From Culicoidibacter larvae (GTDB lineage Bacteria; Bacillota_I; Bacilli_A; Culicoidibacterales; Culicoidibacteraceae), in assembly GCF_005771635.1 (NCBI RefSeq), contig NZ_VBWP01000006.1:62001-126000 (forward strand): a stretch of 64,000 nucleotides of DNA, in the 5' to 3' direction. The notes under the pieces were generated by a model, which saw nothing but the letters and a program-made list of their open reading frames with translations, made no database searches and was not told where the DNA came from. Shown here piece by piece: positions 45,896 through 53,788 of the stretch. Position 1 is the first letter of the stretch. The number at the start of each line of letters is the position of its first letter. Both the position numbers and the translations under genes were made by a program.

Positions 45896-46249
45896 TTATC
45901 GCTGCTCTTGACTATGCTCAAAACCATTCATCAAGATTGTTTTAACATGATCATCATCCAAAGAATAGAAAACACTCTTACCATCCTTACGTGACTTAAC
46001 TAAACCGGATTGTTTCAGAACCCGCAACTGATGCGAAATTGCCGAAACGCTCATATCAAGCAACGCTGCAATATCACAGACACAAAGCTCAGCTTCCGAC
46101 AAGGCAGTTAAAATACTCACTCTGGTTTTATCACTGAAAACTTTAAACACATCAGCTAATCGCGACAAATCTGATTCGGCAGGCATGACCTCACGCACCT
46201 GATTAATCGTCTCCTGATGCATAATCGTACATTCGTTTTGAAACGCCAT
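45896..46249 (-). CDS. cadC: ArsR/SmtB-family metal-sensing repressor
   Basis: A 117-aa winged-helix repressor. The helix-turn-helix runs over ELCVCDIAALLDMSVSAISHQLRVLK, with the metal-binding CVC in the first helix, and R/K-rich wing residues follow. The C-terminal helix has DDDHVKTILMNGFEH, matching the alpha-5 metal site of Zn/Cd sensors. It should release DNA on binding Zn or Cd and so induce the ATPase gene. Start ATG at 46249 with GTGAGGTGA upstream; an ATG at 46303 would run through the operator. Two similar palindromes, before this gene and before the ATPase, suggest separate control of each. Confidence 0.9.
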   Translation of the reverse strand: MAFQNECTIMHQETINQVREVMPAESDLSRLADVFKVFSDKTRVSILTALSEAELCVCDIAALLDMSVSAISHQLRVLKQSGLVKSRKDGKSVFYSLDDDHVKTILMNGFEHSQEQR

Positions 46250-46271
46250 CTCATTCACCTCACTTGAACAA

Positions 46272-46287
46272 TTGAACATCTGTTCAA
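46272..46287. promoter_or_regulatory. operator palindrome of the ArsR-type repressor
   Basis: TTGAACA-TC-TGTTCAA is a perfect 7-2-7 inverted repeat, just downstream of a TATACT-type -10 on the minus strand (near 46291-46297). Position and sequence fit autorepression by the encoded ArsR protein. Confidence 0.8.
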
Positions 46288-46330
46288 ATATAGTATAATA
46301 CATCCTGCCAACTTTTTCAAGCGATAAAAT

Positions 46331-46364
46331 AAAAAAAACGTCTGATTTTAAATCAGACGTTTTT
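46331..46364 (-). terminator. terminator after the cupin gene
   Basis: AAACGTCTGATTT pairs with AAATCAGACGTTT with T and A runs on both sides. It ends the proC-nuclease-cupin run. Confidence 0.88.
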
Positions 46365-46366
46365 CA

Positions 46367-46852
46367 TCAAGCTTTCACCGCAAGACGATCGATAATTTCA
46401 TGGTGCTCCGGATAATCTGCAAGTAAACTTTCCTTGCTTAATAATTCAAAGTCCTGATAATCAAAGCCAGGTGCAACTGCACAACCAACCAAAGCATAAC
46501 CACTATCAACAACTGAACCAAAAATCCAACCGGCCGGAACTACTACTTGGGGATGCTCACCGGCATCCACATCAAGCCCGAGCCGCATCTCATGCAACGC
46601 GCCACTTAGGTCAATCGCCCAAACCGAAAGCGGCTGACCATCATGGAAGTACCAAACTTCATCCGCCTGTAATCGGTGAAATGCCGAGTAGTCACCCTCT
46701 TCTAAAAGAAAATAAATGCTTGTTGCTGCCGGACGGGTATTTTGATTTTTATCACTAACCTGATAGTCGGCTGCATAACTTTGAAAATAACTGCCACCTT
46801 CACGGTGAGTCGTCATATTTAAAACTTTTTTCCAATGTTCTGCATTATACAT
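46367..46852 (-). CDS. cupin-fold protein, DUF985 family
   Basis: A 161-aa soluble single-domain beta-barrel. The segment SIYFLLEEGDYSAFHRLQADEVWYFHDGQPL is characteristic of DUF985 (YML079-type) cupins, with HREGGSYFQSY near the N-terminus and VPAGWIFGSV and GCAVAPGFDYQDFEL in the second half. Family members bind small sugars or nucleotides; the biochemical role is unsettled. AAGGAG overlaps the end of the nuclease gene 13 nt upstream, so the two are co-transcribed. Confidence 0.88.
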   Translation of the reverse strand: MYNAEHWKKVLNMTTHREGGSYFQSYAADYQVSDKNQNTRPAATSIYFLLEEGDYSAFHRLQADEVWYFHDGQPLSVWAIDLSGALHEMRLGLDVDAGEHPQVVVPAGWIFGSVVDSGYALVGCAVAPGFDYQDFELLSKESLLADYPEHHEIIDRLAVKA

Positions 46853-46865
46853 ATTAATTCACTCC

Positions 46866-47441
46866 TTACGATTTATTCCACATACCGAGTCCGGCTGCTT
46901 TGGCTTCAGCTTCGGCAGCACGATATTGCTCAGCATAAGGCATTGTATCTTTTAAATACTTTAGATCAGCGTAACCTTTAGTTACTAGCTCTAAATTAAA
47001 ATTCTGATTATCCAGCCAGACAATAACCACTTTGCGGTTATAGCTGTCTTTTTGGGTTGTATCGTATTCTAAAGCAATAACCTGCGCTTCCTGAATTCGT
47101 TCGCAGGTATAGGCACTCGCCTCATTGCCATAAAATTCTTTTTTATTGGTTGATTCCGGTGTGTTTACTCCGGAAAGGCGAATTTTAAAACTGCCATTGT
47201 CTTTAGAAACGACCCAGAAGGTATCTCCGTCAACACATTTTTCAAAGGCAACCAATTCACGTCCGTTTTCATCTAAGGACTCGGTTGGCACACTTGGTTG
47301 TTGCGGTGTAGCAGGCGTTGTAACCGTATTGGTATCAAAAAACTGTTGTACAATTGAATGCACTTCAGTTTGACTAACAGTAAAACCGGCAACGCCAAGA
47401 ACAGCAACAATCAGTGCCGCTATTAATTTTTTATTTTTCAT
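46866..47441 (-). CDS. secreted or membrane-anchored thermonuclease (SNase family)
   Basis: A 191-aa nuclease with an N-terminal membrane anchor or signal (5-24), a Thr/Pro/Gln linker (40-60) and an SNase OB-fold domain (65-188). Catalytic residues are visible: Asp in VDGDTF, Arg and Glu in IRLSGVNTPE, and Arg in YNRKVVIVWLD. The C-terminus GLGMWNKS is typical. It should degrade DNA/RNA outside the cell using Ca2+. It sits 45 nt downstream of proC and 13 nt upstream of the cupin gene. Confidence 0.92.
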   Translation of the reverse strand: MKNKKLIAALIVAVLGVAGFTVSQTEVHSIVQQFFDTNTVTTPATPQQPSVPTESLDENGRELVAFEKCVDGDTFWVVSKDNGSFKIRLSGVNTPESTNKKEFYGNEASAYTCERIQEAQVIALEYDTTQKDSYNRKVVIVWLDNQNFNLELVTKGYADLKYLKDTMPYAEQYRAAEAEAKAAGLGMWNKS

Positions 47442-47486
47442 TGTCTACCCTTTCACACTTCAATAAACGTATTGTATTTTTAACAA

Positions 47487-48281
47487 TTATTTATCTAATT
47501 CTTTAGTACGCGTCATACAAGCCTGTACCGCCGCCATGAGTGCATGGCGGAACCCTTCGCGCTCCAAAGCATCAACAGCCGCAATGGTCGTTCCGTTCGG
47601 TGAACAGACCTGATCCTTTAATTGCGCCGGATGCATATTAGTAGCATTCACCATTGCTGCCGATCCGGAAATAGCTTGGCTAATAATCTCATAGCTGGCT
47701 GCGCGCCCTAACCCATATTGTACCGCAGCATCTGCTAAGGCTTCGGTCATAATATAGACATATGCTGGTAAGGAACCGGCAACCGCACCAAAAATATTAA
47801 ATTCAGCCTCAGTTATATCAACAACCGTTCCGCAACTGGCAAACATTGTCCGCGCTGCATCATGCTCAGCATCGGTTACTGCCTCACTAAACGATACACC
47901 CGTTACACCCTGGCCAATTAACGCTGGTGTATTAGGCATTGCTCTTACAATCTTCATTGGCTCTGCAAAATAACTTTGCGTCCGGGCAATATCAAAACCG
48001 ATAGCAATCGTTACAATGATTTGCTCTTTACGAATTGAACTGCTGATTTCTTTTAATAAACCATCATATTGTTGTGGCTTGATAGCAAGCACAACAATAT
48101 CAACCTTCTCGATAACCTCAGCCGCCGAACTTAGCGCAATCAGGCCATCATTCGCTGCCGCTCGCTCCAGGCTTGGAGCATAAATATCAAAACCAAAAAG
48201 CTGCCATTCAGCATGTTCAATTCGCATGCCATGAATAAGTGCCTGCGCCATATTACCGACGCCAATAAAACCAATCTTCAT
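47487..48281 (-). CDS. proC: pyrroline-5-carboxylate reductase
   Basis: A 264-aa enzyme for the last step of proline synthesis, reducing pyrroline-5-carboxylate with NAD(P)H. Rossmann motif GFIGVGNMAQALI (3-15); VRAMPNTPALIGQG near 115; the substrate-binding C-terminal helices contain SGSAAMV near 205 and QVCSPNGTTIAAVDALE near 225. In-frame codons continue upstream to 48383, but ATG at 48281 follows GAGGG and gives the standard N-terminus. The upstream region to asnS is the nested inverted-repeat element at 48335-48529. Confidence 0.94.
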   Translation of the reverse strand: MKIGFIGVGNMAQALIHGMRIEHAEWQLFGFDIYAPSLERAAANDGLIALSSAAEVIEKVDIVVLAIKPQQYDGLLKEISSSIRKEQIIVTIAIGFDIARTQSYFAEPMKIVRAMPNTPALIGQGVTGVSFSEAVTDAEHDAARTMFASCGTVVDITEAEFNIFGAVAGSLPAYVYIMTEALADAAVQYGLGRAASYEIISQAISGSAAMVNATNMHPAQLKDQVCSPNGTTIAAVDALEREGFRHALMAAVQACMTRTKELDK

Positions 48282-48334
48282 TGCAATCCCTCGTTTCATA
48301 CTTTCATTAAAGTTAGTTTCTGAATAGAATCGAT

Positions 48335-48529
48335 AAAACTGTTTGAAAGCGTTTGACATTCTAAGGAAAATCGGCAGGTTCACGCGAAGCGTATTTGAAT
48401 ACGTGACACCCCAAGAGTACTTGCTTATAGCTGGTTATAGAGCCAGCCATTGCAGCGCAGTGAGGCTGTCGATTTTTTCCACAGGACTAACTTCGTGTCG
48501 CACGAATGCGAGCGCTTCTCAACAGTTTT
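48335..48529. repeat. 195-bp nested inverted-repeat element between asnS and proC
   Basis: The outer arms 48335-48351 and 48513-48529 pair over 17 positions with two mismatches and one wobble. Second-level arms 48365-48377 (GGAAAATCGGCAG) and 48466-48480 pair over 13 bp with a 2-nt bulge. Inside are CAAG-agta-CTTG and GCTGG-8 nt-CCAGC hairpins and a GTCACG/CGTGAC arm. A third hairpin, CTTCGTG-tcg-CACGAA, lies in the right flank. The right arm overlaps the asnS stop. It could be a structured RNA or a MITE-like insertion; no coding capacity. Confidence 0.75.
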
Positions 48530-49919
48530 AAAATTCAGCATTACCCGGAGTTCTAGGAAACGGCAACACATCACGAATGTTTTCAACACCGGTCACATAC
48601 ATAATTAAGCGTTCAAAACCAATTCCATACCCTGAATGAACAACCGTTCCGTAACGGCGCAAATCAACATACCACCAAAGCTCCTCTTCGGGAATGTTCA
48701 TCTCCTGCATCCGTTTTTCCAGCAAGTCCAAGCGCTCTTCACGCTGGCTGCCGCCAATTAATTCACCAATACCGGGAACCAGCATGTCCATAGCTGCTAC
48801 TGTCTTACCATCCTCATTTTGGCGCATATAGAATGCCTTCACATCTTTAGGATAGTCGCGCACAAATACTGGACTATGAAAAACTTCATCAGTCAAATAA
48901 CGCTCATGCTCAGTTGCTAACTCCTCACCCCAAGTGATCGGGAAAGCAAACCGGTCATTGACTTGAGTCAAAATTTCAACTGCCTCGTTGTAAGTTATCC
49001 GTTTAAAATCGCTGCTAACCAGCGCTTCCAAACGCTCCAGCAAAGTCTTATCAACAAACTGGTTCAAGAAAGCAACCTCTTCCGGCGCCCGCTCAAGAAT
49101 CTTCTGCACCACATACTTGGTCATACTTTCGGCAACATCCATATTGACTTCCAAATCAGCAAAAGCCATCTCCGGCTCAATCATCCAAAACTCAGCCGCA
49201 TGGCGGGTAGTATTTGAATTTTCTGCCCGGAACGTTGGCCCGAACGTATACACGTTCTTAAACGCCGTTGCAAAGGCTTCGCCTTCAAGCTGGCCGGTAA
49301 CCGTCAAGCCGGTTTTCGCGCCAAAGAAATCTTGACTCATGTCAACATTTCCGGCTTCATCACGAGGAATGTTATCAAAATCAAATGTTGTTACCTTGAA
49401 CATTTCCCCGGCACCCTCACCATCCGATGTAGTAATCAGTGGTGAATGCACATAAACGAAATCCTGATCTTGGAAGAAGGTATGAATTGCATGTGCGGCA
49501 ATTGAGCGAATACGGAATACCGCTTGAAATAAGTTTGTCCGCGGCCGCAAATGAGCAATCGTACGCAAAAACTCAACTGAATGGCGTTTAGGCTGCAATG
49601 GATACTCGGGTGTTGACTCACCTAAAACGGTAATTGTCTCTGCTTGCAACTCAAATGCTTGTTTCGCATTTGGCGTCGCCACAATTTTACCAATGACCAT
49701 AATTGATGTACTGACATTCAACTTTTTCACTTCATCAAAATTGACTAAGCTATCACTATAAACAACTTGTAAACTTTCAAAAAATGTACCATCATGAAAC
49801 TGAATAAAACCGAACTGCTTCTGATCGCGATTAGTGCGGATCCATCCTTCTAGCTTCACCTGCTGATCAATAAATGTATCAGGCGTTTTAAATATTGTGC
49901 GCATATCTACTGTTTTCAT
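48528..49919 (-). CDS. asnS: asparaginyl-tRNA synthetase
   Basis: A 463-aa class IIb synthetase charging tRNA-Asn. An N-terminal OB-fold anticodon-binding domain (about 17-110; [18 protein letters not shown]) is followed by the catalytic core: motif 2 region [21 protein letters not shown] near 225 and motif 3 [15 protein letters not shown] near 430, ending in [11 protein letters not shown]. The N-S-N-T-T-R-H pattern marks AsnRS rather than AspRS. AAGGAGG precedes ATG. A T-box leader controls it. asnA for asparagine synthesis is 11 kb away. Confidence 0.96.
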   Translation of the reverse strand: MKTVDMRTIFKTPDTFIDQQVKLEGWIRTNRDQKQFGFIQFHDGTFFESLQVVYSDSLVNFDEVKKLNVSTSIMVIGKIVATPNAKQAFELQAETITVLGESTPEYPLQPKRHSVEFLRTIAHLRPRTNLFQAVFRIRSIAAHAIHTFFQDQDFVYVHSPLITTSDGEGAGEMFKVTTFDFDNIPRDEAGNVDMSQDFFGAKTGLTVTGQLEGEAFATAFKNVYTFGPTFRAENSNTTRHAAEFWMIEPEMAFADLEVNMDVAESMTKYVVQKILERAPEEVAFLNQFVDKTLLERLEALVSSDFKRITYNEAVEILTQVNDRFAFPITWGEELATEHERYLTDEVFHSPVFVRDYPKDVKAFYMRQNEDGKTVAAMDMLVPGIGELIGGSQREERLDLLEKRMQEMNIPEEELWWYVDLRRYGTVVHSGYGIGFERLIMYVTGVENIRDVLPFPRTPGNAEF

Positions 49920-49943
49920 ACTGCACGACCTCCTTTATAAAAT

Positions 49944-50204
49944 AAAAAAAGACCATTTCGTCTAGGGACGAAATGGTCGTGGTACCACCCTAATTTCAAA
50001 ACAGATGACCGTTACCCGGCGACTGTTTTGCTTGCTTCATACGATAACGTGTATGACCCGATTCTTTCTACTCATCTCACGACTTTCTCAAGAATGACTC
50101 CAAGCTGTTTTTCATCTTAGTGATTGCACGAGGCTTGCACCATACCCTCGTTCGCTCTGCCAACCATCCTAAAACTACTCGTCTCTTCATAGTCTTTATA
50201 GTAT
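49944..50204 (-). promoter_or_regulatory. T-box leader of asnS
   Basis: The T-box core AGGGTGGTACCACG is at 49978-49991 (minus strand). It is followed by a 12-bp terminator stem (GACCATTTCGTC with complement, 49951-49978) and seven T residues. Upstream lies about 200 nt of paired sequence forming stem I and later stems. Uncharged tRNA-Asn binding would favour the antiterminator and allow asnS expression. The specifier is expected to be AAC; I could not place it with certainty. Confidence 0.93.
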
Positions 50205-50210
50205 GTCTTC

Positions 50211-50239
50211 ATTCTAACATAGCCATTTTTTTTTGGCAA
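50211..50239 (-). promoter_or_regulatory. promoter of the asnS T-box transcript
   Basis: On the minus strand TTGCCA (50234-50239) and TAGAAT (50211-50216) are 17 nt apart, placing the transcript start just before the T-box leader. Confidence 0.7.
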
Positions 50240-50242
50240 GGA

Positions 50243-50280
50243 GAAAAGTAAAAACCCGGAAAGTCGAGCTTTCCGGGTTT
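50243..50280 (-). terminator. terminator after the HU gene
   Basis: AAACCCGGAAAG pairs exactly with CTTTCCGGGTTT around 5 nt and is followed on the minus strand by TTTTACTTTTC. Confidence 0.88.
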
Positions 50281-50302
50281 CATATTTATTTTAAAAGTTC
50301 AA

Positions 50303-50578
50303 TTATTTTACTGCTTCTTTTAATTCTTTACCTGCTTTGAAAGCTGGTACTTTAGAAGCTGCGATTTGTAAAGGTTCACCAGTTTTAGGGTTACGTCCGC
50401 TGCGTGCTGCACGGTCGCGAACTTCGAAAGTTCCGAATCCTGTAAGTGAAACTTTTTCACCTTTTTTAAGTGTATTTTTTACTGTTGCAACGAATGCATT
50501 TACGAATTCTTCAGCGTCTTTCTTTGAAGAACCTGTTTGTTCAGCTACTGCTGCTACTAAATCTTTTTTTGTTAACAT
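50303..50578 (-). CDS. hup: HU-type DNA-binding protein
   Basis: A 91-aa histone-like dimeric protein that bends and compacts DNA. The full HU fold is visible: N-terminal helices ([21 protein letters not shown]), [24 protein letters not shown] with the conserved GFGxF and the DNA-clasping R-x-GRNP-x-T arm, and a C-terminal helix ending ELKEAVK. AAGGAGG precedes ATG. Its position next to gpsA and der matches the common Bacillota order. Confidence 0.97.
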   Translation of the reverse strand: MLTKKDLVAAVAEQTGSSKKDAEEFVNAFVATVKNTLKKGEKVSLTGFGTFEVRDRAARSGRNPKTGEPLQIAASKVPAFKAGKELKEAVK

Positions 50579-50627
50579 GTTTATTTCCTCCTTATTTTAA
50601 TAAGCCTAAGCGCTTATTTACTCTATA

Positions 50628-50656
50628 AATGTATCACAAACAAATAATTTCGGCAA
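50628..50656 (-). promoter_or_regulatory. promoter of hup
   Basis: On the minus strand TTGCCG (50651-50656) and TACATT (50628-50633) are spaced 17 nt. A TAAGCGCTTA palindrome (about 50608-50617) lies in the leader. Confidence 0.55.
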
Positions 50657-50682
50657 TAGATTTCCACTATTTTCGCACATTA

Positions 50683-51687
50683 TTAGTCATTTTCTGCCTT
50701 CATATTACGGCTAAGTAAGCTTGAGAGCTGTTCCTTAGCTGTTTGACCCTCATATAAAATACGATACAAGGTTTCTACGATAGGCATTTCTACCTCATAT
50801 TTCGAAGCGAGTTCGTGGGCTGAGACCACTGCTTTGGCGCCTTCAACGGTAGCACCGCTGCGCTCAATTTCAGCAAGCGTTGCACCTTTGGCAATCTTTA
50901 CCCCAGCTTGAAAGTTACGGCTGAACATACTTGTACACGTAACAATTAAATCACCCATACCAGTTAATCCGAAGAATGTGTCTGGCTGTGCTCCCAAGAG
51001 GCGCCCAAGACGACTTATTTCTGCTAAACCGCGAGTCATCATTGCTGCTTTGGCATTGTCGCCATATTCAAGGCCATACATGATACCTGAAACAACGGCA
51101 ATAACATTCTTCAACGCACCACCAAGCTCAGCTCCCTTGATATCGCTGATGCGATAAACCCGGAAATACTCAGTATTATTAAATAAGGCTTGTACAACAT
51201 GTGCTAAAGTATCATCTTTGGAAGCAATAACTACACTGGTTACTTTCCGCTGAATAACTTCTTCAGCATGACTGGGTCCGGTTAATGCTGCCAGTCCGCA
51301 AATTCGTTCACCAAGAACATCTTTGACGATCTCTGTCATGGTTAAGTTGGTATGTGGTTCAATACCTTTGGTAGCGCTGATATAAATTTTGGCTTCAATA
51401 TCCAACGCTTTGACTTGTTCCATGACCGAACGAACAAACTGACTAGGAACCGCAACTAAGATATATGGCGCATATTCAGCTGCCTCGCGCAAGTCTGTTG
51501 TTGCCCAAATCTTTTCCGGTAAGTCAATATTTATTTGCGCCAGCTTGGCGATCGTTCGCTCAGTATTAACACTGGCAACTTCACTTTCAAGCGGACTCCA
51601 CATACATACATCATGACCATTATCCGCTAAGGTTTGTCCTAAGCCACCGGCCCAGGCACCTGCACCTAAAATGGTAATTTTAGCCAT
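50683..51687 (-). CDS. gpsA: glycerol-3-phosphate dehydrogenase [NAD(P)+]
   Basis: A 334-aa enzyme reducing dihydroxyacetone phosphate to sn-glycerol-3-phosphate for phospholipid synthesis. Rossmann motif GAGAWAGGLGQTLADNGHDV (8-27); SATKGIEP near 110; LTGPSHAEEV near 140; catalytic lysine in GAELGGALKNVIAVVSG near 190; GLTGMGDLIVTCTS near 255. A typical GpsA has GAGSWG; here the first motif reads GAGAWAGG with one extra residue, a minor oddity. Its ATG overlaps the stop of der by one base, so the two are translationally coupled. Confidence 0.95.
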   Translation of the reverse strand: MAKITILGAGAWAGGLGQTLADNGHDVCMWSPLESEVASVNTERTIAKLAQINIDLPEKIWATTDLREAAEYAPYILVAVPSQFVRSVMEQVKALDIEAKIYISATKGIEPHTNLTMTEIVKDVLGERICGLAALTGPSHAEEVIQRKVTSVVIASKDDTLAHVVQALFNNTEYFRVYRISDIKGAELGGALKNVIAVVSGIMYGLEYGDNAKAAMMTRGLAEISRLGRLLGAQPDTFFGLTGMGDLIVTCTSMFSRNFQAGVKIAKGATLAEIERSGATVEGAKAVVSAHELASKYEVEMPIVETLYRILYEGQTAKEQLSSLLSRNMKAEND

Positions 51688-53015
51688 TAACGTTCAGCTC
51701 CTTCTTTCTCACGAATCAGAATTCGAATCGGTGTTCCTTCAAAATCAAATGATTCTCGGATTCGATTCTCTAGATATCGTTGATATGAAAAATGCATCAA
51801 ACTTTTATCATTTACAAACAACACAAAGGTTGGCGGTTCAATAGCCACCTGTGAACCATAATATACTTTTAAACGACGTCCATTATGTAATGGCGGCGGC
51901 GTTAATACTAAGGCATCATTTAAGATATCATTCAAGACACTTGTTTGTACCCGGCGGCGATGATTATCGTAAGCCAAACGAATTAAAGGGAATAACGTAT
52001 GAATTCGCTTTTTAGTCAAGGCTGATAAATAAACAATCGGCGCATAACTCATATACTTAAAGTTATCACGAATATCTTCTTCAAAAGCCAGCATCGTTTT
52101 TTCATCTTTTTCAATCGCGTCCCATTTATTAATAACAAAAACTACAGCCTTCCCGGCTTCATGAGCGATTCCGGCAATTTTTTTGTCCTGTTCTCTAATA
52201 CCATCAGCAGCATCTAAAACAACTAAAACAACATTTGAGCGTTCAACCGCAGCCATTGCCCGTAACACACTATATTTTTCAATCGTCTCATATACTTTTC
52301 CGCGCTTACGGATTCCGGCAGTATCAATAACAACATATTTCTGCTTATCATAAGTAAACGGGGTATCAATAGCATCTCTGGTCGTTCCGGCAATATCACT
52401 GACAATTACCCGATCCTCACCTAGTAAAGCATTGGTTAATGACGATTTGCCGACATTTGGCCGACCGATGACGGCAAAGCACACTGTATCATCATCATAA
52501 TCAAGTGTTTGATGCTGTTCAATTGCATGGATAACTTCATCCAGCAAATCACCAACACCAATCCCGTGGATACTTGAAACCGCAATTGGCTCACCAAATC
52601 CCAGTGAATAAAAATCATAGATATTATCTTTTAAATGAATATCATCAATTTGATTCACTGCCAAAATAATTGGTTTATCACTGCGATAAAGCATATTAGC
52701 TACGACTTCATCATCAGTAGTAATGCCCTCCTGACCATTCGTCAAGAAGACAATAACATCTGCGGTATCAATAGCAATCTCTGCCTGCATTTTAATTTGG
52801 GTCGCAAATGGTGTATCTGCATCTTCAATTCCGCCGGTATCAATCAAATAAAAGCCTCGTGTCAGCCATTCTGCCTTTGCATACAGACGATCACGAGTCA
52901 CTCCCGGAGTATCTTCGACAATTGAAATTCGTTCACCGACAATCCGGTTAAATAACGTTGACTTGCCAACATTCGGACGGCCAACAATTGCAACTGTTGG
53001 TAAATGGTTTGCCAT
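51687..53015 (-). CDS. der: ribosome-assembly GTPase Der (EngA)
   Basis: A 442-aa protein with two tandem GTPase domains needed for 50S ribosome maturation. G1 domain 1 is [12 protein letters not shown] near 11, with DTPGVTRDR and DTGGI following. G1 domain 2 is [12 protein letters not shown] near 183, with [11 protein letters not shown] near 230 and NKWD near 297. A KH-like domain occupies the C-terminus (about 355-440). GAGGTGG precedes ATG. It is coupled to gpsA. In many Bacillota an rpsA-like gene lies between cmk and der; here only 84 nt separate them. Confidence 0.96.
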   Translation of the reverse strand: MANHLPTVAIVGRPNVGKSTLFNRIVGERISIVEDTPGVTRDRLYAKAEWLTRGFYLIDTGGIEDADTPFATQIKMQAEIAIDTADVIVFLTNGQEGITTDDEVVANMLYRSDKPIILAVNQIDDIHLKDNIYDFYSLGFGEPIAVSSIHGIGVGDLLDEVIHAIEQHQTLDYDDDTVCFAVIGRPNVGKSSLTNALLGEDRVIVSDIAGTTRDAIDTPFTYDKQKYVVIDTAGIRKRGKVYETIEKYSVLRAMAAVERSNVVLVVLDAADGIREQDKKIAGIAHEAGKAVVFVINKWDAIEKDEKTMLAFEEDIRDNFKYMSYAPIVYLSALTKKRIHTLFPLIRLAYDNHRRRVQTSVLNDILNDALVLTPPPLHNGRRLKVYYGSQVAIEPPTFVLFVNDKSLMHFSYQRYLENRIRESFDFEGTPIRILIREKEGAER

Positions 53016-53051
53016 ATCATGCCCACCTCTTTCTTCTAAAAAGCTAAAATT

Positions 53052-53096
53052 GTTTCCCTAAAGGACTAGCAAATCAAAGATTTGCGTCGGAAAACT
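53052..53096 (+). repeat. GGACTAG palindromic element, copy 2
   Basis: Read on the plus strand: TTTCC, 6-nt bulge, GAC, TA, GCAAATC, AAA, GATTTGC, GTC, GGAAA. It is nearly identical to the minus-strand element at 43520-43564 apart from a compensated base pair and a 1-nt length difference in the bulge. It sits between cmk and der, opposite in direction to both. Confidence 0.85.
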
Positions 53097-53099
53097 TTA

Positions 53100-53774
53100 T
53101 TAATAAGTTTCTTTTTGTTTTGCGTCAATAATCTTAATCGCCGCTTCAAACATCTCATCAATTGATAAATTGGTTGAATCTAAAGCGATTGCATCAGCTG
53201 TCTGCCGTAAAGGGTCAGCCTCGCGGTTCATATCCGCGTAATCCCGTTCCTTTAAAACTTCCAACACTGATTCATAAGAATCATCAATACCTCTTTGCTG
53301 ATATTCTTTAAAGCGCCGCTTAGCACGTGCTTCAACGTCAGCAATCAGGAAAATTTTAACATCGGCATTGGGTAAAACCACACTGCCGATATCACGTCCA
53401 TCCATAATAATACCGCCGCGATCGCCTAATTGTTGCTGTAAAGCAACCATTGATTCGCGAACCTTCGGATAAATTGAAATTAAGGTTGAGACATATTCAT
53501 TGACTTCCGGTGTCCGGATTTCATTACTAACATCAATACCATTAATGCGAATGCCACCACTTACTGTGGGTTCAAGCTTCATTGTTTGCAGTAAAGCAAC
53601 TAAAGCATCTTCATCATGCATATCGGTATTTGTACGTATAGCTTGCAAAGTCAATGCCCGATACATAGCACCGGTATCAACATAAGCATATCCAAAATGA
53701 TGAGCCAGTTTTTTCGCCAACGTACCCTTGCCACTGGCTGCCGGACCATCAATTGCTATGGTTAAAAGTTTCAT
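53100..53774 (-). CDS. cmk: cytidylate kinase
   Basis: A 224-aa nucleoside monophosphate kinase phosphorylating CMP and dCMP. P-loop DGPAASGKGTLAKKLA (9-24), YVDTGAMYRALTL near 32, the NMP-insert region IRTPEVNEYVSTLISIYPKVR (85-105), DGRDIGSVVLPNADVKIFLIA near 122, and the LID with RRFKEYQ and DYADMNREADPL. Length and motifs are standard. AAGGAG precedes ATG. The 378-aa membrane protein gene ends 15 nt upstream and is likely in the same operon. Confidence 0.96.
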   Translation of the reverse strand: MKLLTIAIDGPAASGKGTLAKKLAHHFGYAYVDTGAMYRALTLQAIRTNTDMHDEDALVALLQTMKLEPTVSGGIRINGIDVSNEIRTPEVNEYVSTLISIYPKVRESMVALQQQLGDRGGIIMDGRDIGSVVLPNADVKIFLIADVEARAKRRFKEYQQRGIDDSYESVLEVLKERDYADMNREADPLRQTADAIALDSTNLSIDEMFEAAIKIIDAKQKETY

Positions 53775-53788
53775 TTACGTTCTCCTTA

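Noticed and set aside
48282-48383. N-terminal extension of proC over the intergenic element
   Set aside because: The ATG at 48281 has a good GAGGG site and gives the standard ProC N-terminus; the extension lies in the inverted-repeat element.
48335-48529. T-box or amino-acid riboswitch for proC
   Set aside because: No AGGGTGG core and no terminator with T run before the proC start; the pairing pattern fits no leader type I know.
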